Program-made: the position numbers and the translations under genes
Notes under the pieces: model-generated
What the model saw: the letters and a program-made list of their open reading frames with translations, nothing else
What the model was told of the DNA's origin: nothing
Databases searched by the model: none
Part shown: positions 47,301 to 59,300 of the stretch, in pieces
Position numbering within the stretch: position 1 is the stretch's first letter
Layout: each line of letters begins with the position of its first letter
From: Plazaster borealis
Lineage: Eukaryota > Echinodermata > Asteroidea > Forcipulatida > Labidiasteridae
Length of the DNA stretch: 64,000 nucleotides
Direction of reading: 5' to 3'
Assembly: GCA_021014325.1 (NCBI GenBank)
Contig: CM037476.1
Location: forward strand, 16,156,827 to 16,220,826

Positions 47301-50300
47301 TCAGAACTTGGTAGTCTCCTGAATTCCGAAATCTACTCCGCGGCAGTAGAATGGTCTCCCGAATTCTGAAATATACTCTGCGGCAGTAGAATAAATAGCA
47401 AGACAAGTTCTCAAAGAACAAAATCTACACAGCAAAGTAGATACACATGTTGTTACCGCAAACTGAAAATTCATTGATACCTCACCATGCAATGCCTCAA
47501 ATCCAATATACATGTATGTGAAGTGGTTAATTATCAATTTTTAAAAAGGGATCAGACTATTTCTCCCTTTCAGCCTCAATTTGGTTACATTGGTTTGCAT
47601 GGAAGAAAATCAAGATGGCTGCCGCCTACACCATGATAAAAGTCTTCAAGTTAAAATGAAATAAAAGAAATTGTTAAATGTTTATTTCACTTTATGGTGA
47701 TTTATAGAAAAACACTTTAAAGGTAGAGTCATACTTTAGTAATGACCCTGAAACAATTTTTATCCGAAAAGCCGAAAGTTGATTAGATATCTGAAAAAGT
47801 ATGTCAACAAGTTTGAATTTGCAAAGATTGCCTGCAGGCGACTTTAGAAATTTCTGTGCTGTCCGTTTTGAATGCTGCCCTCAATACGGCCAGAGATGCG
47901 ATAGGTACCCACTATCAGCTCGCTAAACGTGGATGGACACGATGTTCTTGATGAAATTTCTTCTTCTGTTTTCTCAACAAGTAAACACTGTATCAACTGA
48001 AACCTTGACGGTTGACTTTTATTGTATCTTTCTTGATAATTTCGCCTATAAATCAACATTATGTTGAACAAAATCAAAAGTTGACCCTACGTTGTTACAC
48101 CAAAAAAACACACCTCCCCAACCCCTCACCCCCCCCCAAAAAAAAGAAAAACAAAAACCAGGCAAATTGACATGTGGTAGCCATAATGTGGCAAGAAGGT
48201 TTTAATTTTGTTGTTTTCATTTTTTGTGTTTTTAGTTGGTTCAGGTAAAGCCACTGGAAGTATTGATGTTGGTGAAAAAGACCACAAAGGGAGTGAATTT
48301 GAGTTTGAACGCTCAACGTCAGGTAAGTCGATGAACTTTTCATTTGAGTTATGTTCTGTTCAAAATGTTGTTTTACATTTTCCCGGCGAGCATCATTTTT
48401 TATAAGACAGAGGGTGGACAACATCCGAGAATGGTCAGATTGGTGTAGTGGATATCTTTCCTCGCCTTCCACCTCTGGGGTCCCCGGTTCAAATCATGTT
48501 GGGGGCACTACTTTGGTTGGGTTTTCAGTCCCTACCTGACCGCGTTGGTTTTCAGTCCCTACCTGACTGCGTGGGTTTTCACTGGAATAAGTCTCTAGGG
48601 TTTTCCTCCCACATCTAAAACTGAAACTTTCTTCCTTGTCTTCTCTCCATTGGGTTCTTGTACAGTGATTAAAGGCACTGAACACGTTTGGAAATTGTCA
48701 AAGACCAGTGTTCTCACTTGGTGTATCCCAACATATGCATAAAATAACAAGCCTGTGAAAATTTGGACTCAATTGGTCATTGAAGTTGCAAGAAAATGAT
48801 GAAAGAAAAAACACCCTTGTTGTACAAATTTGTGTGCTTTCAGATTGGAATAAAAACTTCTTGCAAGAAGTTTTTATTATTTTAGTGAAAAATTACCTCT
48901 TTCTCAAAAACTACGTTACTTCAGAGGGAGTCGTTTCCTACAATGTTTTATACTATCAACAGCTCTCCATTGCTTGTTACCAAGTAAGTTTTTATGCTAA
49001 TATTTTATTTGAGTCATTACCAAATGTGTACGATACCTTTAAACATAGGATAAAAAAGCTTGTTGTAGTGAAGTACACATTTCTAATTCGTTTTCTCTTC
49101 TTCCTCCCCACCCCCCATTACAGGTTCAACTGTTTCTGGGTTGTCAAGTATTTACACTGGAGGTATAATCATTATTTACAAATACCCTTTAATTTAACTC
49201 TTGAGAGACCCTAGCGGCCACTAACGGCTTCGTCCAAAATGCCCAAGGAGCCACAAGTGGCTGCATAATTCGACATGTGGCATGTTTTGGCAACCCTTAC
49301 CGGAAAAAAAGTTTCCTACCGTAGGTAAATTTCACCTACCAAAAACATTCTCCGAGAGCTACTTGAAAATGGCTTAAGTAGTTTTTTCAAATTTTGGGTA
49401 GAACATAAAAAAATTGACTTGAGCGGGACTAGAACCTGTGATCTCCAGATTAATGTACCGGTGCTCTACCAACTGAGCCAACTAGCTCTAACGTTGGCGA
49501 TCTCCCTATTTTGTCAATATCTTTGTTCGGAGGTGCCAGTCAGAAGCCATGCAACCCATAACTGCCGTATAACCAGGTATCATACCCAAGTTTACAATAC
49601 AATCTGGGAAGCGGCAGGAGAGGGATCACCTTAAGGGGATGCAAATTCAGTTATTTTTTCACATAATAATAGTACCAACATTATTGGATTGTTATGCTTC
49701 AAGCTTTAATTTATTGAAAAGAAATCTGTTTATTTTTGTTGTTTAGTTTGTAAAATCCGCCATCTTAAAACCAGACCTATCTCAGAACAGCTGAATCACA
49801 ACGGCTGTAACTGAACAACCAAAAAAGTTAACTTCAAACATGTTTCTGGTTGGGGTCACCAAAACGCACCCTAGCTCCACTCAACCAAAAAGGTCAAAGT
49901 AAAGGTCATCTCCGCATATTTGATAACCCAAATTTCTTATTCAAAAACAAATACTTTGTTTTACAGGTTTGATTGCAGGGGGTGAGGTGCTGATGAAGAT
50001 CATTGTGAAGTATAACGAACATGGACAGAAGTATTTCACCTTGAAACAATTTGATAAAACTTCATCAGTAACAGGTGCGTGAACAATCTCAACGAGCCCA
50101 GTGTTTCTTTTGTAAGAAGAAACAACTGCATCATTTATTTACACTTTCTGTTTATAGTGATTTGATTGGTCATAAGTTAGATATGTCAGCCAATGAGAGC
50201 ACAATATTGGTAGGGCGTTTGTTACATTTTTGGAGGGAATTTATCTTGCTCGTAATTTAAGTCAACCTTTGTATCCCACCACCTCTTATTGTTTGTTCAA

Positions 50301-53300
50301 ATCCGGGCAAGATAACCGCTTATTTCACAATGACTGGAGTAAGTATTGTCAACTAGTTGCTGAATCACAACTTACTGATTTGTGTAATTCATAATCATAG
50401 ACGTTAAATGTTAGAGATTGGCTGTTGCCAGCTTGGCCTTCGTGTCCCCTTGTGGGAGCTTTGCCGAGTTCCCTTGATGGGAAGATCATCTAAACAAACA
50501 AACAAAACAATCTATAAAAAAACCTAAAAACAAACAAACAGAGTGCTGCATAAAAACAGCAACAGATTGAACAGCAATCCAAAAGGGTTTTAGATGAAAT
50601 GTTCATTAAAGGCCTTACATGTTTGGTAATTGGAGCTTATTGTTTGTTTCAAACCTATACAGTTGTAGATATATACCATAAAACTAAACTGCAAAAATTT
50701 CATTTCAAAAGGTGGTAGCGTTTTTGAGATATTGCCGAAAATCTGGAGCGGTTATGTCCACGCAGGAATAATAATCTGCATTGGAATGCACACTCTGAGA
50801 TTAACGCTTCTCAGATTCAAATGTTTTGGTGGATAAAAAGTGATATATTTTTCCCTAACCACAGCGCTTTGAAGTGAAAAAGTTTCTCAAAATGCATTAT
50901 ACTATACAAAGCTGCTGCACTTCTTACCAAGTAAGTTTTTATTGCCATTAATTATCAGAGTCATTACCAAACGTGTACGATGCCTTTAAACATATGATGT
51001 TTGATGATTTGTTTTGTTTCTAGGTGGGAATGAATTTTTAATGAAGATTGATCTCGATAGAATACTTCAAGCAGGTTCCCAACAGTACACCTTCAGGAGG
51101 TTGTTGGAAGAATACAACCGAGGAACAACTTACTACAACGGTATGTTGAAAACTAATTGAAACAAAAAATCTACAAATTCAAGGTTCAGTAAAATGATAT
51201 TAATTCTTGGCGAAAATCGGTAAAAAGGACAATGATCTGTGTACATTCTGTCAATTAGAGAGTGAGACGTTTGTTCATTTATTTTGTAGAATATGTAAGT
51301 TTTCAACTATGTTTTGGACCCAACTGGAGGATTGGTTGAGGAATACTCTTAATCTAGACATACGTTTAGACAATAAGGCTATTCTTTTTGGTATAACTAA
51401 GAAATCGTGGAGTGCTCTTAATCTGATCCTTCTTCTGTGCCGTTTCCACGTTTATAAGATGAAGATGAATAACAACAGGCCATCCCTTGCATTATTGAAA
51501 ATGGATTTACAACGCCATTATACTTTGGAAAAGTACATCTCTATTACAACTGATTCTAGTTTGAAATTCCACACAAAATGAGACTCCTTTAAATTATTGT
51601 GTCAAGGTTAACTCTGTATTTGTTGAAGTGTTATGATGGTCAACCTTATATTTTGTTTTATTGCCATGGCTTTTCAGTATTTTTGTATTTAAAGTGAGGA
51701 GTTGTTTAACGTTTGATTAAAAAATTTCCTCCGGGAAAAAAATAATAATAATAATAAAAAATAGATGTGTATTCAAAGGGTGTGCATAACATTGGTAAGA
51801 TTCAAAATATAAATGTTCACAGATTTAGACATTACCTACATGGTATAAAGATGGTCATGGTGGAAAACTCTCCTTGAAATACTTTTGTTTGAAATGCTAT
51901 AGTTTTTGAGAAATGAGTAAAACAATTATTCCAGATCTTTCGAAATCCGATGTTTAAAAACAGTGATGGAGTTTTTCGCTATTTGTTTGTGACTCTGATG
52001 CATTGAGCTTAAACTTTCAAAGTTTTGTTATTTCATGTACGGTATGTTGAGTCGCATAATGTACTGTCTTCGGCAAATACCAATCTTGTCCTGGCTTTTT
52101 TTTTAACATAAAAACGTATTCTTAATTTTGGTTCAAGTTTTTGGTTTTAGGCCACAGTTCTTCACCAAAGGTGGTCTTTGTATCACTATTTTGCTCTTTT
52201 CAACTGTGTACATGTATCCTGTGCTTTGATTGGGAAATGCTGTGGTTCTGGAAAGAACAACTCAAAGTTTTGATGAGTTTCGATGCACCAGTCGTCTTCA
52301 GGAGAAAGCAGGGGGCTGCATGGTGTATTAACTTTTTCTTGATTTATTACGAAAACTTATCTTGACAGACAACGACGGGGTCAACACTCCGTTCCAGTTT
52401 CCCGTCGGTAATGGAGTGGAGAGTTTCTTCTCAACATTGTTTCAGATGATCATGGAAACTGACTCCAGTGGGAAGATGGGTGAGTATGTATGGACAATCA
52501 CCATCATCATCATCATCATCATCTTAATAATAATAATAATAATATCAACTCTTATATAGCGCAATTCCAAAGAATGATCATTGCGCTTCAAACATTATTA
52601 CCCCTGGTCACTGGGCCATATATTTCCTTCCTTAAACCATCTCAGCTCCCTGGGGAGTATACAGCCTGTGCTTTTATGTAGCGAACTAAGCTAAATCAAT
52701 TACAAGAACCATCTCTGCCCTCACGGCACCTATTTACCCCTAGGTGATGAGAAGCAATTATAGTTAAGTGTCTTGCTCAAGTGTCATGACCGATCCTTTT
52801 CAGCCCGTACGCACAAGTGCTGCTGACCGCGCCGCCATTGCTGAGGCGCCAGCTGCGCAAGGCTTAGTACTCAAAGACATGGAAAACCCGTTGTCTGTTT
52901 TACTTTTTATGCAAATTAATTGTCTTCCTACTTTGGAACTTTGTGGCTTTGGAACTCCCTACCTGAAACTGTGAAACTTTCAAATTCACTTGGCGTATTC
53001 AAGAACAGTTGCATCTATCTGCATAAAGAAGCATTTTGTTAACTCTACTTTCTAGTAATGCTACTTTCTCATTTGTTTTTGGTTGTTTTTGCAGATGAGT
53101 GCCGCTTGTGGCGGATACCAGCGCTTTAAAAGTTTCCATTAATATTATTCCTCAATGATTTACACAATTTCCCTGACAGGACAGCATGACAAAACAACTA
53201 GGAACATACTTCTTAGATATTTGCAACTTAAACAGAAAGTGAAAACTGAAATTCTTAAAAACCCCAATAACGTGCTTATCACACTTAAACTCACCTATTG

Positions 53301-56300
53301 TCTCTCCGTTTTTGGGATTCAGTTTCTGTTTAGCTACAAATATTCCTGGTCAGTGTTCCACATCATTATGTCATGCCGTTCTGTCGGGAAAATTGTGTGA
53401 AATCGGTTGGGAAAGACGCCTTTTCACATACAAAGTAAAAAAGACGATGGTTTTGTCCATGTCTTTGTGGACAAAACCTTGCGCTGCCAGCATCCCAGCA
53501 ACGGCTGTGCGGCCCAGAAATATATAATAATAAGAATATTGTATAGATACAAATCTTACAATTACCATATCTTGTTTATAAACCAGTTAAAAAACATTAA
53601 ATTTTCTCCTTGGAAAATGAAAACAATTTCTTGCAGTTACAAATCCATCGAATCCATCGTCCAACTTCCAAGTTATTCTGGACGGAGGCAACAGGGACAT
53701 TGTCAACTACCTCATGACCTTTGCCGCTGACAACGTAGACCCAAATCTACGAAGTAAGTTTTTTTGCTATCTTGGCTAGCTGGGTATTTTGTCTCTTCTT
53801 CTTTTTTCGTTTGTTAATATGTGTGTATATATTCAAAGATAAAAACTAAATTTTGATTTTCAGTTATTTCTGTTGACCCAACCAACCACATTTTTGAAAA
53901 GAAAATCTGAATTTGTTAACATTGACTATTATAAACAGCCCTTAGTTCTGAAAAGAACTGTCCAGCAGCCATGAAACGAAAGGATTAAATTAATATCTAT
54001 CAGTTAGGGTACGAGTAATCATCCTAGGAGATTTCTAATTAAGGTTTGTGTTTTACAGTGCAAGGCTGGGACTCGTCCTAAGTCCTAAGATTATTCCTAA
54101 GTTAGGAAGAGTTTGGTGAAATCGACGGCTGCTTAATTAACTATTACCTGGGCGTGGGGTAGGAAATCAGCCGGGACTACTATTTTCGCTTAATGTGGAT
54201 CGAGGGGACTTCTCAATATTAACTGAACCATGAACTTGATTGCCTGTTTACTTTGCAGCTGAACTGATCAACCACAGAATGTTTATACCACTGAGGTTCT
54301 ACAATATGGGGACCAAACAAACGGAAGAAATTAAAATCCCGTTCTATGTCAACTTCGATGGATTGGGCGGATCACTCTCGACATTATTTAGTAAGTGTTG
54401 AAAATAAATTGTTTTTTAGTCTGTTACTTTTTCGACAAACACATAATAATAATATCAAGTAGTTAGTAGTAGTAGTACTTGTAAGGCGTCCTCTCAGGTT
54501 ATGCCTAGAGATGGCTGCTGCATAATTAAACTTCCCCAGAACTGTTGGTTTTCAGCCTTCCTGCCATTTCCTGTTGAAAAGTGGATGCCCTTTTAAAAAA
54601 GAAAAATTATTATGAGAGATCTCCTAATATCACAAGGCCGGACGGCCACTTGAAGGTGAGGGCTACACTTAACCAATTTGGGCTATCGACCCAAATCAAC
54701 TACCACCAGGGGCACATTGCCACGTACTCCTGGGGCTGAAACAGGGTTGCCCCCTTCACAGTCCGTAAGGATGTAGGCATGGGTATCATCCATTAGGAGC
54801 CTGGCTGGTAGAGCAGAATGCACTACCTTCCCAACTTTTTACGAAACAATTATGGTTAAGTGCCTTGCTCAAGGGCACAAGTGTCATGACCCGGATTCGA
54901 ACCCACACTCTGCTGCTGACAACACCAGAGCATGGGTCCAGTGAACTAGACCACTTGGCCATGACATGCCACTCTGGCGCTACAGCTTGATTGAATGGTG
55001 TCAATCCAGCACATTGTTCTTAACAAATATTATTGTTGATATTTCTTTTTGCTTCTTATAGAATCAACTAAAAGACCTCTGACCCAATTTGGAATGAAGT
55101 ATCAAGTTGCTGGACCGGACGGAACCACGCAAATCTTCACCATGCCCTTCACTCTGATTGAGTATCAGGGAAGAAAGAGACAATTTCTGAGTAAGTGTCT
55201 TGGACTATTGGGGTTTTTTTTTTAACTAAAATTGTTGGTTAGTTTTGTTTCATTGGTCATTTCACAAGAACTGCATTGGCTGACTGTGAAGAAGCGAATT
55301 GTCTACAAACTCACGCTTCCAACTTTCAAAGCTCTCAGCGGACCAGCACCAAACTATCTACGTGATCTCATCTGCATCAAGGAACCCTCTCGTACTCTAA
55401 GGGCCTTGTCACACGAGGCAACTTTTACAGGCAAATTGGAGGCAACCAACTGCAGTGCATGCTACAGGACCACTTTGGTGGCACATGAGTAAATTTTTAA
55501 ACGGTGTCTTACGATCCCCGAGAAAAATATGTGAACATTCAAAGGCGAGTGTCTTTTGTACTTGGAGATTGCCTGTAAATTGCCTCGTGTGAAATTGCCT
55601 TAAGATCAAATGCTGCTACCACTCTACAACAGAGAACCGTGAACACAGTTACAAACAGCCAGAGAACATTCGCATGCACAGCTCTCCAACTCTGGAACCC
55701 GGCTTCCAACACATGTTAGGAATGTGAACTCACTATAGATCTGTTCAAGAGTTCACTTAAAACCCATCTGCTTAGCATGTGACTTTCAAACGTTTCTCCT
55801 GCCAGTTTTTTTCCACATCACCTTGCGAATTTGTTGTCATGCGTTGTTAACGTGTAGTTTAAGAATTGTTGGTGTTCATTAAGTAAATAAGAAGTAACTA
55901 TAATTAAATAAATAGTAAACTTGCGGGTACAACCAAGTGTAAAATCTCTTTTGTGGGAGTGTTGGCTCTGAAAAGAGCCAGTGTGGTCTCTTTATTAAGT
56001 AAGTTTCATGCCTGTACAACGCAATGGGGTCTCGCCATGGACGGAATGCGCTTTACTAAAAATGTTGCCAGACTGACAGAACATGAAGACTGTCCAAATT
56101 CATGTAGTCTTTTTTTGTTCAGGAGTTTTATTTGATTTTTTCCAGCCCTGCCAACATGTACCGCTTACAAGATGTACGGATTTGTAGCTGAAAAGGAGTA
56201 CATTATCGATCCAGATGGTATCAACAACGGAGTAGAGCCATTTGTTGTAAATTGCAACATGGAAAAAGGTCAGGTTTTGTTTGCTTTATTTGTAGATTAC

Positions 56301-59300
56301 AAAGATGAATTTCTTGACGAATCCCTTCACAAAGCTGTCATCTCTACACCCCCCATGCTCTTTTAATGATAATATAAAGCATTTGTAAAATGCCATCCAT
56401 CTAGCTGACTTTTCTGAGGCACAGAAATGCTTAACCCTTTAGGGACCATAGCGGCCACAAGCGGCTTGTACCAAAATGCCCATAGCGGCCGCAAACGGCA
56501 GCAAGGTTTGACCTACTTCCATTCACATAAAGAGGTCAAAGTAAAGGTCATGTCCGGATATGAAATTTTCCAATGTATGTTAACATAGTATCCCAATTTC
56601 TAAACGCAAAATTAAACTGTCTGTTTCTTGTTATTCCTGTTGATAATTTTGCTGACAAAATTTGATTAAAGAAACGAACAATATTAGCAATGTCTGGGCG
56701 ATCTTTATATTTCGTTTTGCAACTAATTATCCGAAGGGAATTAAAAACAGTCGCTAGCGACCGGTCGGCGCGTGAAAGAGTTAAATAATGAAATGACGGC
56801 AGATTTTATTTTATCGGAGACTGCTTCTTGAGATTTTGAATATGAAACAAGGAAGACACCTTCATGAATTTTATGTTATTAAATTGTAAAATTAGGTGAA
56901 ACTGTCATCACCCACGACCGCGCTGAATCCAAAGTTGCCAGTTACCAAGCCGGCAAGAATACAGTGGATGTGAATATAAACTACGAGGGCGCCACAAACG
57001 AGCAGCTCATTGCACTGAGGAGCGTTTCAGAAGTGTGCAGCCAGGAGTTGACGCACGAATGCGTGAAGAGTTCAACTCATTTTGCCAACGGGAAAGCTCA
57101 CATCTGGTGGGAGAGTCTTGACGGGGCCAAGAGAGAGAATTGGGGCACGGCAACTAAAGACAAGATGTGTCACTGTGGCGTAGACAAAGGTAAACCTTTG
57201 TAAAGATCGTCAAAGACTGCTGATTTTCTTTTATAATAATAATAATAATAATAATAATAATTTGGGGTTTGAACAAAGAAAAATTGACTGGAATTTGGTA
57301 ATGACTCTAAACAAATATTAGCATAAAAACTTACTTGGTAACAAGCAACGGAGAGCTGTTGATAGTATAAAACACTGTAGGAAACGACTCCCTCTGAAGT
57401 AACGTAGTTTTTGAGAAAGAGGTAATTTCTCACTAAAATAATAAAAACTTCTTGCAAGAAGTTTTTATTCTTATCTGAAAGCACACAAATTTGTACAACA
57501 AGGGTGTTTTTTCTTTCATCATTTTCTTGCAACTTCAATGACCAATTGAGCCCGTATTTTCACAGGCTTGTTATTTTATGCATATGTTGGGATACACCAA
57601 GTGAGAACACTGGTCTTTGACAATTACCAAACGTGTTCAGTGCCTTTAACAGTACTAATGGCAGAGCCTATAAACAGCAATTCAAAACTTGATTTCCTTT
57701 CTATTACAGCATGCAGTGATTCCAATAGCCTCTGTAACTGTGACAGTAGAGGAGGTGTGAGCGATTGGGGAACACTCACAGATAAAGACACCCTTCCAGT
57801 CCGCAAGGTCGTCTTTGAGAGACCTGCGGCTAAAGACGGCGAAGACAATCTTAAAGTCGGGCAGTTTAGATGCGGCGGAGATCAGAGTGAGTATGTTTTT
57901 ATAGGAAGCTTTGGGGCATTGCAAAGGTGCATATCAAATTTTGGTTTGCCATTAAACACCATAGACCTTTTCGCAAATACACAGTGTGCATAAGTTTCCC
58001 ATTGATCGCTAGCTGGACCCGCGTGCACTGCGGCTCTATGGGAAACTTGTGCACACCGTGTATTTGCGAAAAGGTCTAGGTATTATGTATTATCATGATG
58101 AGGGTGCAGAATATCTAATGGCGTGAGCACAAGACCAACTGCACTCTGTTGCTCAATGCAGAGTAAAGTTTGCTGGCCACTGCTATCGTGCTGAAGACCA
58201 GGTCATACCTGATGTGTTATACTGGAGACTTCTGTGCCCTAATAGAGGGATTGGGGGGGGGGGGGGCGGGTGCACTTGTTGTATTAGCCCATATGCACAA
58301 GCACCATCTTTAAATTATACTGCATTATATCTAGGGAAACAGAGTACAGTTAAACAATAAATCAAGCTGCCAAGATGGATGCAACATACTGTAGTTTACA
58401 TGTAACTTTGCTGGGTTTTATAGTTGCTTCAAAACAAGCGCTCCACGATGATTGGCGATGTTGCTTGGACTCGGATTTTGACCAGAATCCTTTGTGTGAG
58501 GATCATGCGCATTCTGACATGCGTATCTGCTATTATCCCTACTGTCCCTGACTGAAATAAGTTTGGTCTCAACTTTTTAACAACGGTCTCAACATTTTAA
58601 CAACACAAAAGGTTTTCAAAATTTTAATGAGGATTTCAATTTTGATTTAATCTTTATTTAGTCGAGTGCATTACAGGAAAGCTCCATTAAAGAAAGAGGC
58701 CAGAATAATACATCCCTTTTGTATTTACCAACTCACACCTGTTATCTCCATGTAATTCCTTTTCCAAACAGTGGACCCTAATCTTTTAATCGAACCAAGA
58801 ACGATTCAACAGTGTGTGGACTACCCCAGGCAGATTAACTGCTCATTCATTAAAGGCATCGTACACGTTTGGAAATTGTCAAAGACCAGTGTTCTCACTT
58901 GGTGTATCCCAACATATGCATAAAATAACAAACCTGTGAAAATTTGGGCTCAATTGGTCATCGAAGTTGCAAGAAAATGATGAAAGAAAAAACACCCTTG
59001 TTGTACAAATTTGTGTGCTTTCAGATACAGGAATAAAAACTTCTTGCAAGAAGTTTTTATTATTTTAGTGAGAAATTACCTCTTTCTCAAAAACTACGTT
59101 ACTTCAGAGGGAGTCGTTTCTCACAATGTTTTATACTATCAACAGCTCTTTGTTGCTTGTTACCAAGTCAGTTTTTATGCTAATATATATTTTGAGTAAT
59201 TACCAAACGTGTACGATGCCTTTAAGTTTAATGACCCAATTAATGACAATGTAAACACACTCACTCACTGAAAAGGATGTATAGTTTCTGAGTTTTGGTG

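Noticed and set aside
48780..49214. A 144-codon open frame overlapping exon 8
   Set aside because: The N-terminal part is the family A MITE peptide. The exon 8 frame is set by splice sites and phase, not by this frame.
49400..49500. A possible minus-strand tRNA gene
   Set aside because: Box A and B fit, but the anticodon arm pairs badly and the loop lacks T at position 33. It is better explained as a SINE head.
51207..51581. An intact 124-codon frame taken as a host gene
   Set aside because: The CTFC ... HLF ... C motif and the (AAT)n tail mark the 3' end of a non-LTR retrotransposon.
58252..58267. A G-run as a functional G-quadruplex
   Set aside because: It is a single homopolymer stretch in an intron with no further G-tracts nearby, most simply a slippage tract.
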